A DNA stretch of 56,737 nucleotides, taken from positions 1-56,737 of IMG/VR virus record IMGVR_UViG_3300042934_000724; one strand, given 5' to 3'. This document shows, piece by piece, positions 1-7,284 of this stretch (position 1 is its first letter; each line of letters opens with the position of its first letter). This DNA comes from a virus. Made by a program: the position numbers and the translations under genes. Below the pieces are notes generated by a model that was not told where the DNA came from, did not search any database, and saw only the letters and a list, made by a program, of their open reading frames with translations.

Positions 1-27
1 CCCTACAAAGCAATCAAGGAGAAGACC

Positions 28-222
28 ATGCTGATACTCACCCGCAAAGTCGGTGAAAGCATAAACATTGGTGATGACATCACGATCACCATCCTCGGAG
101 TCAGCGGCCAACAGGTTCGCATCGGCATCAACGCTCCGAAAAACGTGGCAGTGCACCGTGAAGAAATTTACCAACGCATCCAGGCTGGCCTGACCGCTCC
201 GGACAAGCCGCAAACGCCCTGA
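28..222 (+). CDS. rsmA: Carbon storage regulator CsrA/RsmA
   Basis: Small homodimeric RNA-binding protein that binds GGA motifs in mRNA leaders and represses translation; in pseudomonads it works in the Gac/Rsm pathway. The 64-aa protein starts [11 protein letters not shown] and has the conserved [12 protein letters not shown] stretch near the C-terminus with the RNA-contacting arginine, the usual full length for the family. An AAGGAG ribosome binding site sits just ahead of the ATG. It is host chromosome, outside the left attachment repeat. The sequence is nearly that of fluorescent-pseudomonad RsmA, which is the main basis for the host call. Confidence 0.97.
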   Translation: MLILTRKVGESINIGDDITITILGVSGQQVRIGINAPKNVAVHREEIYQRIQAGLTAPDKPQTP

Positions 223-240
223 GCCACACTGCATCACGTA

Positions 241-296
241 GCCAGTCCCTTTGCCGCCGCGCAAGACTGGCTAAAGATTCACGCGCCGTTTAGCCA
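241..296 (+). other. Two mutually exclusive hairpins downstream of rsmA
   Basis: GCCAGTC (241-247) can pair with GACTGGC (265-271), and TGGCTAAA (268-275) can pair with TTTAGCCA (289-296). The two stems share bases 268-271, so they cannot both form. No T-run follows either, so neither is a standard intrinsic terminator. They may be an mRNA 3' structure of rsmA. Nothing else is seen between 223 and 441. Confidence 0.3.
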
Positions 297-441
297 TCCG
301 CATTTCCCCCCGCTGGGCACGGCGCCTGAAGCATGCTGACTGTCTTGATTTGCCCCCTCTAACTCCCTTGCGCCGATATTACCTTTCACTCCTGGAGCTG
401 GCTGTCGGACGTTTCCGATACAGAGCGGAGAATTTCGCCCT

Positions 442-897
442 CTAAGCGAATATCACCCCACGAGCCATGCCTGTGGCCGCGACCATCATCAAAACCAGAA
501 GCAGCGCTTCAACGTGACTGATTCGCGCGTATAACCTCGCCCTTCCGGTATCAAGCGCTGCACCGCGCGAGGATGCGATGCGCCATTTGATCAGGGTGAT
601 CATCGGTGCAAGCTCCATGAGAAGGATCAGCACAAACAGCGTCATCTTCAGATGAAACAGCGGCTGATGCAGGTAATAGTCAGAGCCCTTCTCGTAACCG
701 CCAAACGCACGCATCCCGCCCGTGACCAGCAGTGTCAAAGCCGCAAGTCCCCACAGGTTATCCGCGAGCAGAACCCGCTTGACGTGTTCATGACCCGCCG
801 CGAGCTGGCTGAACGCTCTGCCGCGCGTCAGCACCGCCCAGACAGCCAGGGCAAACGCGAATAGATGAACAGCCGCAAGAACCCACTGACTCAGCAT
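442..897 (-). CDS. DUF2214-type four-helix integral membrane protein
   Basis: A 151-aa protein with about four hydrophobic helices (roughly residues 5-22, 46-63, 82-104 and 129-148) and little soluble sequence. The pattern with a short helix-flanking GGxRAFGGYEKGxxYY loop resembles the DUF2214 family of predicted inner-membrane proteins, whose function is unknown. The ATG is preceded by AAGGGAG with 8-bp spacing. It is a host gene lying between rsmA and the prophage. It could instead be called only a conserved membrane protein. Confidence 0.75.
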   Translation of the reverse strand: MLSQWVLAAVHLFAFALAVWAVLTRGRAFSQLAAGHEHVKRVLLADNLWGLAALTLLVTGGMRAFGGYEKGSDYYLHQPLFHLKMTLFVLILLMELAPMITLIKWRIASSRGAALDTGRARLYARISHVEALLLVLMMVAATGMARGVIFA

Positions 898-1007
898 CGA
901 CGCACTCCCTTACAAAGAGTTGAATATCGGCAAGTCAGTAGTAGACGAAAAAGCGGGGCCTCGCCTGGAGGTCAGGGAGGGACAGGAGCCAAATGCCAAA
1001 TCGCAGG

Positions 1008-1046
1008 CAAAAAAAATCCCAAGCAGCTGATGGAAGCTTGGGATTT
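1008..1046 (-). terminator. Intrinsic terminator, host flank
   Basis: An 11-bp stem (1014-1024 with 1036-1046) is followed on the minus strand by a run of seven to eight T. It lies downstream of the interrupted tRNA-Val locus. The stretch 898-1294 otherwise holds no gene I can support; an open frame on the minus strand there (1086-1454) runs through the attachment repeat and is probably not real. Confidence 0.7.
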
Positions 1047-1302
1047 AAAAATGCATAAACCGTGGTGGTGAACGCGGGATGGATGTTACTTAAATTCACA
1101 ATCACCAACAAGGTTTTTTCGATAGCCGGTTGGGGGAAAAAAGCTGTAAGCCTTTAAATATGCAGGCGTTTTCCACGACGGATCGGAAGCGAAGCGCACC
1201 AGAATGGCGCTTGATCGTTTTGCAGAAACACTAATGAGTGCATAACTGAACAAAGCGGGGCGAAAATTACCAGGAAGAAGCGTTGCGCAAATCGCAGACA
1301 AC

Positions 1303-1330
1303 AAAAAAGGGCTCACCTTTCGGTGAGCCC
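1303..1330 (-). terminator. tRNA-Val terminator, displaced host copy
   Basis: A perfect 9-bp hairpin (GGGCTCACC, tetraloop-like TTTC, GGTGAGCCC) is followed on the minus strand by TTTTTT. It sits 32 bp beyond the tRNA 3' end. It now follows only a tRNA fragment; the working copy is at the right end. Confidence 0.85.
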
Positions 1331-1361
1331 TTCCAGACCGCCCAGCAGAGCGGATTTTGTT

Positions 1362-1410
1362 TGGTAGGCGCGATTGGACTCGAACCAACGACCCCCACCA
1401 TGTCAAGGTG
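1362..1410 (-). pseudogene. tRNA-Val 3' fragment left of the prophage
   Basis: The 49 bp are identical to the CCA end, acceptor 3' strand, T-arm, variable loop and anticodon arm of the intact tRNA at 55255-55331. The sequence departs from tRNA at 1411, where phage DNA begins. It lacks the D-arm and 5' acceptor strand and cannot give a tRNA. Confidence 0.93.
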
Positions 1411-1602
1411 ACCCCGAAACACGCGCAACCTATTGATGGACAAAGGAAACACACCTAAATTTGCAGGTTCGAAAACTGACGTTACCCGCTATAAGAATCA
1501 ATAACTTAGCGCTGTATTTTCCTACAGTACTCTGCCATTCCCCGGCGTTCTGCCGATCAAATCTCCCTCTGCTATTCTGGGTTCTTCCATGGAGGACACC
1601 CA

Positions 1603-1812
1603 ATGCCGAACTCAGATCTACTCCCTTCCCTGCTCGCCAAGATCAACGAAAACCAACTTGCCCTTGAAGCCGCCATCATGGAGCTCACCCTTTGGGTAGA
1701 GCAGCGCGGATCAGCCGATGTCGCCGAAAATGTCCGAAGCTCTCTGGCCGCGCTAGATCGGAATGAAGAATTCATCAAAATGACCTTGGCTGTTTTGATG
1801 ACGCCCGACTGA
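1603..1812 (+). CDS. Hypothetical small phage protein
   Basis: A 69-aa acidic, mostly helical protein beginning MPNSDLLPSLLAKINENQ, with GGAGGA 8 bp before the ATG. It has one tryptophan and no membrane segment or recognisable domain. It is the first gene inside the left end of the prophage, on the strand opposite to the late genes. The short non-coding stretch 1411-1602 ahead of it could hold its promoter. I do not recognise a function. Confidence 0.65.
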   Translation: MPNSDLLPSLLAKINENQLALEAAIMELTLWVEQRGSADVAENVRSSLAALDRNEEFIKMTLAVLMTPD

Positions 1813-1884
1813 CAGCTCGTCGCCCCACCCTCGCCCGCCGGCACAGCCTCGATTACTGTATATGCAAACAGTATTCAGTAAGGC

Positions 1885-2256
1885 GTGCCCGTGGACCCCC
1901 TTTATATAGAAGACACCGACGATTGGCTCGGTAACCCGACCCCACTCGAAACCTGCCGGCATCAGCTGCGGATGTATGAGAACGAATTTGAAGCTCTCAC
2001 CCTCAAGCTCGATCGCGCGCTGGCGAATATCGAAGGCCTGGTCAGAGACAATGACGCGCTCACGGAGGAGAGAAACTCTCTCAGGGCAAAGCTTCAGTAC
2101 GCCGAAGGGGCTTTGTTGAGCGAAAAGCGAAGATTCGCCGACGTCGAGCACAACAGAAACCATCTTTTCAATGAAAACCAGCGCCTGTTCAGAGAAGCTC
2201 GAGATCGGGAGGAATTCGCAGGTCATTGCGAATGCTGCACTGAAAAAGGTTTGTGA
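1885..2256 (+). CDS. Hypothetical coiled-coil protein
   Basis: A 123-aa protein starting at GTG (a second GTG lies six bases later), with AGTAAGG upstream. Residues about 25-115 form a heptad-like helical stretch rich in Glu, Arg and Leu. The C-terminus has ECCTEK with two adjacent cysteines. No family is recognised. It precedes the SOS-type gene on the same strand, and the three plus-strand genes 1603-3009 may form one left-end operon. Confidence 0.6.
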   Translation: MPVDPLYIEDTDDWLGNPTPLETCRHQLRMYENEFEALTLKLDRALANIEGLVRDNDALTEERNSLRAKLQYAEGALLSEKRRFADVEHNRNHLFNENQRLFREARDREEFAGHCECCTEKGL

Positions 2257-2310
2257 CGAGTCCAGCCCTGGCGGGTCTACGCTGAATCAGATCCAGCCGA
2301 GGACATGGCA

Positions 2311-3009
2311 ATGTGCGGACGACTTTCACAGTACAGCGGAATTCACGACTTTGTGGCGGCGCTGAGCATGCCGAACGCGCTCATCAACTCGACCGGCGAG
2401 CAGCCCTTCGAGCGGTACAACGCCGCGCCAACCACTCAACTGGCTCTCTTCCACCAAGAAGGCCAGTTCCTGCACGCCGACATGGTTCGCTGGGGGTGGC
2501 GCCCGCATTGGGCGAAAGACCGAGCAGCGCCAATCAACGCCCGCGTGGAGAAAGTCGCCCATGGCCCGTTCTTCCGCGCGATCTGGCCGCACCGGGCAAT
2601 CATCGCGATCAACAACTGGTTCGAGTGGGTCGATGAAGGGGAACCGAAGAAGCAGCCCTACCTGATCAGGCACCGGGACCAATCCCCAATCCTGTGCGCA
2701 GCGATCGGCCAATACCCGAACGAGGAGCACGGCCCCGGCGAGCACGACGGCTTTGTGATCATCACCGCCGACAGCGCCGGCGGCATGGTCGATGTTCACG
2801 ACCGGCGCCCTGTTGTTCTGCCGCCAGAGCTTGCCCGCGAATGGCTCGACCAGGCCACGCCAAAAGAACGCGCCGAGCAGATGGTTCTGCATGAGGGCGA
2901 GCCATCGGAGGCGTTCGAATGGTTCAAGGTCGACCGCGCCGTGGGAAATGTCCGCAATCAACAAAGTGGATTGATTAATCCGATCGATGAAAACAGCCGC
3001 ATGAATTAA
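2311..3009 (+). CDS. SOS response-associated (HMCES/YedK-type) protein
   Basis: A 232-aa SRAP-domain protein. The family covalently crosslinks to abasic sites in single-stranded DNA through the catalytic Cys2 and so protects them. Starting at 2311 gives MCGRLSQ, placing the needed cysteine at position 2; the upstream in-frame ATG at 2305 would bury it and is too close to the GAGG site. The INARVEK motif and the later VHDRRPVVLP motif match the family active site. It is the third gene of the left-end plus-strand group and converges with the next gene, their stop codons overlapping by 4 bp. Confidence 0.9.
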   Translation: MCGRLSQYSGIHDFVAALSMPNALINSTGEQPFERYNAAPTTQLALFHQEGQFLHADMVRWGWRPHWAKDRAAPINARVEKVAHGPFFRAIWPHRAIIAINNWFEWVDEGEPKKQPYLIRHRDQSPILCAAIGQYPNEEHGPGEHDGFVIITADSAGGMVDVHDRRPVVLPPELAREWLDQATPKERAEQMVLHEGEPSEAFEWFKVDRAVGNVRNQQSGLINPIDENSRMN

Positions 3010-3221
3010 TGCTGCGAGAGTGTTTTCAGGTGCTCCACCAGCGCAGATTCGAAAATGATATAGAGCCTTTCAGCATCGCCAGCGCGCAGGGCGCCGGCGG
3101 TTTCCAGCCCAAGCACGAAGCCTTCTGCCCGTGCGCCCGCCTTTACCGCCGTGATCATCGAATCCGTCCGGACGATCTGCGCCAGCAGGCGATCGGCCTC
3201 TCGCTGCGTTCTGTCGCCCAT
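3006..3221 (-). CDS. Hypothetical phage protein
   Basis: A 71-aa protein starting MGDRTQREADRLLAQ. I prefer the ATG at 3221, which has GGAAGG 7 bp ahead; a GTG at 3236 would add five residues. It is soluble and helical with no recognised domain. It is the last gene of the long leftward late operon, behind the lysis genes, and its 3' end overlaps that of the SRAP gene. Confidence 0.6.
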   Translation of the reverse strand: MGDRTQREADRLLAQIVRTDSMITAVKAGARAEGFVLGLETAGALRAGDAERLYIIFESALVEHLKTLSQH

Positions 3222-3255
3222 CACTACGCCTTCCACAACGATTCACCCTTTGTAT

Positions 3256-3345
3256 TCACTGCGACATCCAATACATCACTGCCAAGACGACCGTGATCCA
3301 AGCGAGGGTCATCAAAAAAGAAAGCCCTGCGAGTCGTTTGTCCAC
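3256..3345 (-). CDS. Possible 29-aa membrane miniprotein
   Basis: A short frame beginning GTG (MDKRLAGLS) and ending MSQ encodes one hydrophobic helix of about 20 residues. It sits between the Rz-like spanin gene and the last late gene, a place where small holin-like or lysis-associated proteins can occur. No good ribosome binding site is visible and the frame stays open back to the spanin stop, so the start is uncertain. Confidence 0.3.
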   Translation of the reverse strand: MDKRLAGLSFLMTLAWITVVLAVMYWMSQ

Positions 3346-3417
3346 GTAAATAATGCCATCATCAAAAAGGAATGATGGTTCAGGAGCTGCGCCTTCGCAA
3401 GGCGTGGCGGAGGGCCA

Positions 3418-3921
3418 TCAATGTTGCAAGTTTCGCACATAGTCCTGGCACGCCTGTAGCGCGATCAGTCCACGGTCGCCGGTGTCGGTGATGGCGATAA
3501 TTCTTTGAGCATGCGCCGGGTCAAGTCGGGCTCGTACGGTTGCATGATCCACGCCGCCGGCGCCGGTGGCTTTTGGCACGTCACAGCCACCGGCTGAATC
3601 CGCGTCGATGAGGACTGACAGCCGCAGATCAGCAGTGGCAAGGCGATCGCGCAGGCGATCTTGGTCACGTTGTGCATCGCTCAATTTCCTGTAATGGGTT
3701 TGCTCACTGGCCGCCAGCTTCTGCTCGAGCACCAGACGCTTGTCCTGCTCGGCCTTCTGCGCCTCGGCGCCGGCGGTTGCGAGCTGGTTCAGCGTTTCGC
3801 CGTGCAATCTGGTTTGCTCCGCGAGCTGCCGGCCGTAGCGCCAGTCCTGGAACTGCCAGGCACTGCCGAAGCCGGCAAGCACCAGCACCACCACGCCGAC
3901 CAACCGCCACGGCACAGTCAC
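3418..3921 (-). CDS. Rz-like inner-membrane spanin (first pair)
   Basis: A 167-aa i-spanin that joins with its Rz1 partner to fuse inner and outer membranes at the last step of lysis. It starts at GTG 3921, whose GTGA overlaps the endolysin stop, giving MTVPWRLVGVVVLV. Residues 4-24 form a signal-anchor helix, followed by a long periplasmic coiled coil (about 30-120) rich in Gln, Glu and Arg. The C-terminal ACQDYVRNL ending is typical of Rz proteins of pseudomonad phages. A complete Rz1 frame lies inside it. Confidence 0.85.
   Translation of the reverse strand: MTVPWRLVGVVVLVLAGFGSAWQFQDWRYGRQLAEQTRLHGETLNQLATAGAEAQKAEQDKRLVLEQKLAASEQTHYRKLSDAQRDQDRLRDRLATADLRLSVLIDADSAGGCDVPKATGAGGVDHATVRARLDPAHAQRIIAITDTGDRGLIALQACQDYVRNLQH
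3465..3677 (-). CDS. Rz1-like outer-membrane lipoprotein spanin, nested
   Basis: A 70-aa o-spanin encoded wholly within the Rz gene in another frame, the lambda Rz/Rz1 arrangement. It has a signal peptide (MHNVTKIACAIALPLL) and a lipobox ending LICGC, with lipidation expected at Cys19. The mature part is proline-rich (QKPPAPAAW), as in other Rz1 proteins, and ends close to the Rz stop. It is small and would be easy to miss without its partner. Confidence 0.82.
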   Translation of the reverse strand: MHNVTKIACAIALPLLICGCQSSSTRIQPVAVTCQKPPAPAAWIMQPYEPDLTRRMLKELSPSPTPATVD

Positions 3922-4451
3922 GCCAGCACCGCCCGCGCCTTCTTCCACAGCGCCAGCCGATCCGCCAAGCCGTTCAGGCCGCCGTTAATCCTCCGAGTGA
4001 TGGTGTTGAACTCGTCTCGGTCGGCAAAATCGTTCAGGCCCTTCTGTTTCCAGAACCACGCCGCCGACATCGCGGCATGCTGAGGCAGTTCGAGCAGCTC
4101 AGGGTGATTGATCAGGTCAAGGCCCAGCGCCTCGCCGCACTTGGCGTAGTTCGCCCGCCCGGTAATCTGGAGCAGGCCGCGCCCGCAATACTTCCGGCCG
4201 TCACCGGGCACGGTGTTGCCCAGGTCATCGCGACCCTCGTACCCGCGCTGGGCAGCGGTCGGCCCCCAGATCTCGCGGACGTAACGCAGATGGCCGGACT
4301 CATACCCGATTTGTGCGAGGAATGCGGCGGCGCGCTTCGGACCGACAATCTGGTAATGCTGCATGGCGGTGTTCAAAGCGGAAACAAAAACGCCCGCTTG
4401 GGTGCGGGCGTTCGGGAGGATCTGCAGCAGCTGCTGCTGGGTGATCGGCAT
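3918..4451 (-). CDS. Endolysin, glycoside hydrolase family 19 (chitinase-like)
   Basis: A 177-aa peptidoglycan hydrolase. The start MPITQQQLLQIL is chosen because GGAGA lies 7 bp before it; four more upstream codons are open. The GH19 signature is clear: AAFLAQIGYESGHL with the catalytic glutamate near residue 51, then KYCGRGLLQITGRANYAKCGEALG, and the late INGGLNGLADRLALWKKA. There is no signal peptide, so a holin should be needed for release. It starts the endolysin-Rz-Rz1 block and follows a terminator. Confidence 0.92.
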   Translation of the reverse strand: MPITQQQLLQILPNARTQAGVFVSALNTAMQHYQIVGPKRAAAFLAQIGYESGHLRYVREIWGPTAAQRGYEGRDDLGNTVPGDGRKYCGRGLLQITGRANYAKCGEALGLDLINHPELLELPQHAAMSAAWFWKQKGLNDFADRDEFNTITRRINGGLNGLADRLALWKKARAVLA

Positions 4452-4463
4452 GGCTTTCTCCAA

Positions 4464-4490
4464 GCAAAAAAATACCCGCTAGATGGCGGG
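4464..4490 (-). terminator. Intrinsic terminator between tail and lysis genes
   Basis: On the minus strand CCCGC, six-base loop, GCGGG is followed by TA and seven T. It lies between the tail-fibre chaperone stop and the endolysin start, so late transcription must read through it to reach the lysis genes. Confidence 0.8.
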
Positions 4491-4508
4491 CGGGATTCCG
4501 TGACGATG

Positions 4509-4931
4509 TCAGATTGAAGGCGCGGCGCGCGCCACAGTTGTCTCTTCGTTGTATGGCTCCGGCTGTTCAGGCCATGCCGGCTGCGTTGGCCAGACCGGAA
4601 GACCGGTCACGCGCCCGAGCAGAACTCGGTACTTCTTCCATTCGGCGAGCGCTGATACCCGCACCGGTTTTTCTTCGACTTCTTCCGGAAGCGCGTAATC
4701 GCCCTCGATGGCATCGTTGATCGCATCGATCCGGCTTTGCAGTGCGGATATTTGCGCGGTTGCCAGACGGGTGCGTGAGTTGAGCATGGCGGATGTTTCA
4801 CGCAAAAAATCTTGCGCGACGATCGCGTCAATCAGCTCCTGCGGAATCTCGTCGACGTAAGTCTCGCCAACCATCAAATCCATATCGGGATTGATGGCCC
4901 GCCAGCCTGTTGCAGTAATCGCGTAGGGCAT
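4509..4931 (-). CDS. Tail fibre assembly protein
   Basis: A 140-aa protein located directly downstream of the tail fibre gene (3-bp gap), the usual place for a fibre assembly chaperone. It starts MPYAITATGW, has a central helical part (about residues 45-80), then the WKKYRVLLGRV stretch and a proline/tryptophan-rich tail (PVWPTQPAWPEQP). The WKKYR...L.V....WP.Q pattern is characteristic of tail fibre assembly proteins of pseudomonad and enteric phages. It is not expected to be in the virion. Confidence 0.75.
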   Translation of the reverse strand: MPYAITATGWRAINPDMDLMVGETYVDEIPQELIDAIVAQDFLRETSAMLNSRTRLATAQISALQSRIDAINDAIEGDYALPEEVEEKPVRVSALAEWKKYRVLLGRVTGLPVWPTQPAWPEQPEPYNEETTVARAAPSI

Positions 4932-4934
4932 ATT

Positions 4935-6197
4935 TCACCTATCAAAGTAGTAACCAAGGCCATAACAATTGGCGTTCCCGCCACCGTTTCCCTTGTAGGT
5001 AATCGTGCCATCGCTAGCGATTGGGCATCGGCCGTTGAAAATCGTGTTTGGCCCAACGAATACCATCCAGCCCGTGTTGATGTTCGTTCCTGCATCCGAG
5101 GGCGTGAACTGAACCGCAGCAGTGCCAACGTTCTGCCAGGCGCCTTCCAGCGTATGAGCAGTGACTGGCGCTATCGGCCGAATGGTGAATGCGGCAATTG
5201 AGGTTCCAGCACTCAGCAGTCGGAAGGGGGCTCCCTGCGGGTTGGCCACTGTGTACATCATCGAACCATCCAGCGGACGGTGTACAAACTGGTAAGCCCC
5301 CAGGGCATTTGTATTTATCAGAATGGAACCGATGTATCTGCGAGTGTTATCACCGGTCTTTTGAAAGGCCTGGTTGTAATAGCGCACTGGGGCGTCTAGC
5401 GATTGGTCAATGGTTCCAGCATCCGTCAGATAAAGATGCACAAAGGAATTCACTTCTACCACCCCTCTCGGAGTGATATTGGCGCCGGGGTAGGTGACCA
5501 CCTTTCCTACGGACGGGACGTATGCACTGCCCGCGCGGATAGCGATGCTTGTGCCTGAAGACCAGACGAGCGTCAGGCCTTCGATGAAACCGAACGCGCC
5601 ACCTATCCCGCCCTGCTCGCGCGCGAGAGGAGTGGTCAGGCCAGTGATAGAAGTGATGTCGCTGTTCGCGCCCTTCGCCGCCTTCGATGTTGCCTGAGAC
5701 TGCAGCTTGCCCAACGCAGTAAGGACTGTGTCAGCAGCCGCAATCGCAGCCGGGGTGCCGGGAATGGAAAGCCCGGTCAAGGCAGCCAAGCGAACACGGG
5801 CATCGGTGAAATACTTGTTGGTCGCCCCCTCCGCCAGGCCATCCGTATTTGTCAGCCCCAATGAGGCGCGGACACCAGCAAGGGTTGGGTCTTCGCCCAA
5901 GACAGCCAACACACCTCCGAACTGATTCTTCAAACCGTTGAAAGCGTCGGCCAGTAGTTTCGGATAGCCCTGCACCGGCATGATCGCGTACGCAGATCCG
6001 CTTACGGTAGCGCCTTTATATGCGGGGATGATCGATAGCTGGGTCGGACTGGCGATGTTGCCGATCTCATAATTGAGTCCATCAGGCCCGACGAACGCGT
6101 CGCCCACCCGAGCATTGGCCACAAAATCGGCGTTCGTCCCTACGACAGTCGTTGATCCGCTGGTGACGGCGACTGTTCCCCCTCGGAGCCAAGGCAT
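4935..6197 (-). CDS. Tail fibre / receptor-binding tail protein
   Basis: A 420-aa virion protein. The N-terminal domain (about 1-75) is beta-rich and begins MPWLRGGTVAVTSGSTTVVG, a motif of fibre-tip proteins that attach to the tail. The middle has the GLTNTDGLAEGATNKYFTDARVR collagen-free linker common in fibres, then a beta-rich C-terminal half that likely forms the receptor-binding trimer. It lies between two tail proteins and the assembly chaperone. A terminator lies just upstream of its start. Confidence 0.75.
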   Translation of the reverse strand: MPWLRGGTVAVTSGSTTVVGTNADFVANARVGDAFVGPDGLNYEIGNIASPTQLSIIPAYKGATVSGSAYAIMPVQGYPKLLADAFNGLKNQFGGVLAVLGEDPTLAGVRASLGLTNTDGLAEGATNKYFTDARVRLAALTGLSIPGTPAAIAAADTVLTALGKLQSQATSKAAKGANSDITSITGLTTPLAREQGGIGGAFGFIEGLTLVWSSGTSIAIRAGSAYVPSVGKVVTYPGANITPRGVVEVNSFVHLYLTDAGTIDQSLDAPVRYYNQAFQKTGDNTRRYIGSILINTNALGAYQFVHRPLDGSMMYTVANPQGAPFRLLSAGTSIAAFTIRPIAPVTAHTLEGAWQNVGTAAVQFTPSDAGTNINTGWMVFVGPNTIFNGRCPIASDGTITYKGNGGGNANCYGLGYYFDR

Positions 6198-6216
6198 GGT
6201 GTGTCCTTTTTTGGTC

Positions 6217-6241
6217 GAAAAAAAACCCGCTCATCGGCGGG
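6217..6241 (-). terminator. Intrinsic terminator upstream of the tail fibre gene
   Basis: CCCGC, six-base loop, GCGGG, then nine T on the minus strand. The design is nearly the same as the hairpins at 4464 and 10905. Confidence 0.8.
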
Positions 6242-6253
6242 CTGTGTGTTGGT

Positions 6254-6979
6254 TTAAAGCGCGCGCATCGGCCTGGCGGCAAACGTGGTCCTGCCGTTCT
6301 TGGCAGTGCCACCCTCGGAACTGACCATCGCCCCCACATAACCGTTGAGTGTTGAGCGCACACCCGCATGAAAGCCGCAGGGAGTCTCGAGGATTGTGTT
6401 GCCGTTATTGATCTTCCCGCCCAGCAAAGTGGAGGCGAGAAAATAATCCTCGTAGGACCCGGTCCACGGCATCTGGCACCCACTCCAGTAGATGCCCGAC
6501 ACTTCGCCTCCCCTGTTGTCCAGCGACCAGCCCTCGTTGATCGGGAATCCTGTCAGGACCAGAAGGTTGTCCGCTCCCACGAAGATTTGCTCATTGGCTG
6601 CGTTGCGCAGCCGCAAATCATATTCATTCGGGGGCGAGGTCGAGCGGAAAGTCGCAACCAGCCACTTACCGCTGCAGTCCGTGCTGTTGAACGGCGCCAT
6701 CAAGTGAAGCTTGAAAGCAAACCCCGTCCAGTTCCCCGGGCCACCCGAGTGAATCAGCGAGTGGTACATGCCGTGATTCGTCGGGTTGAGGAAAACATGT
6801 GGCGCTTCGGCGGTGGTGATCGGCGACGAATACGTGATGACGGCAGTAGTGATCGTTGTCGGCGAAGCGGGTGTTTTACCTATTGCGTAGTTACCTGATG
6901 CCGCGACGTTCAAAACCTTGTTTTCGCTATCGATCTGAAAAAAGTTCGACCCGTTTCGCGACCGGAACCCGTAGTCCAT
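6254..6979 (-). CDS. Phage tail-tip or fibre-associated protein
   Basis: A 241-aa beta-rich protein starting MDYGFRSRNGSNFFQIDSENK. No signal peptide or enzyme motif is seen. The opening resembles that of the neighbouring 98-aa protein (MDYYGARTKDAMGRV) and of other proteins found after J in pseudomonad siphophages, which suggests related N-terminal attachment segments. The two genes are separated by 8 bp and are translated together with J. Binding or decoration of the tail tip is inferred from position only. Confidence 0.6.
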   Translation of the reverse strand: MDYGFRSRNGSNFFQIDSENKVLNVAASGNYAIGKTPASPTTITTAVITYSSPITTAEAPHVFLNPTNHGMYHSLIHSGGPGNWTGFAFKLHLMAPFNSTDCSGKWLVATFRSTSPPNEYDLRLRNAANEQIFVGADNLLVLTGFPINEGWSLDNRGGEVSGIYWSGCQMPWTGSYEDYFLASTLLGGKINNGNTILETPCGFHAGVRSTLNGYVGAMVSSEGGTAKNGRTTFAARPMRAL

Positions 6980-6987
6980 GCTCGCTC

Positions 6988-7284
6988 CTATTGGTATGTC
7001 AGGATGAAAACGTTGAGTACCACCCCCGGCCCACGCCGCACCCTTAACTGCCCCGTCGACCAGAAAACGGCAGGCAAGGCCGCGAATTCATTGGTCGGAT
7101 TGGGCAAAGTTACGCAGACGAACGACTTCGCGGTGATCTCCGGCATGCTGATAAAGCTGGTGAAGTCGCTGGTGATCGGAGGAACGGTGACCTGTTTTGT
7201 CACGACTGATCGAACGGTCATCGTCGATGACTCCAGCGTCACCCTTCCCATGGCGTCCTTCGTCCTCGCGCCGTAGTAATCCAT
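6988..7284 (-). CDS. Small tail protein following J
   Basis: A 98-aa beta-rich protein (MDYYGARTKDAMGRVTLESS), whose ATG overlaps the end of the J-like gene. It appears to be a single-domain relative of the next protein downstream. The spacing and overlap suggest translational coupling in the tail-tip operon. Function is unknown beyond a probable tail role. Confidence 0.6.
   Translation of the reverse strand: MDYYGARTKDAMGRVTLESSTMTVRSVVTKQVTVPPITSDFTSFISMPEITAKSFVCVTLPNPTNEFAALPAVFWSTGQLRVRRGPGVVLNVFILTYQ

Larger units (their letters stand above)
1295..1410. repeat. attL: left 116-bp attachment repeat
   Basis: Matches 55188-55303 except at 1313 (T versus C at 55206) and 1334 (C versus T at 55227). 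Identity ends sharply at 1294/55187 and 1410/55303. It includes the tRNA-Val 3' part (1362-1410) and the terminator that follows it on the minus strand. Because both mismatches lie in the terminator half, crossover within the tRNA half cannot be placed more finely from the sequence. Confidence 0.95.

Noticed and set aside
1086-1454. 122-codon minus-strand frame through attL
   Set aside because: It reads through the tRNA fragment and terminator, so it is chimeric host-phage DNA with no sign of coding.
2305-2310. Upstream ATG for the SRAP gene
   Set aside because: It would place the catalytic cysteine at position 4, and it is only two bases from the RBS.
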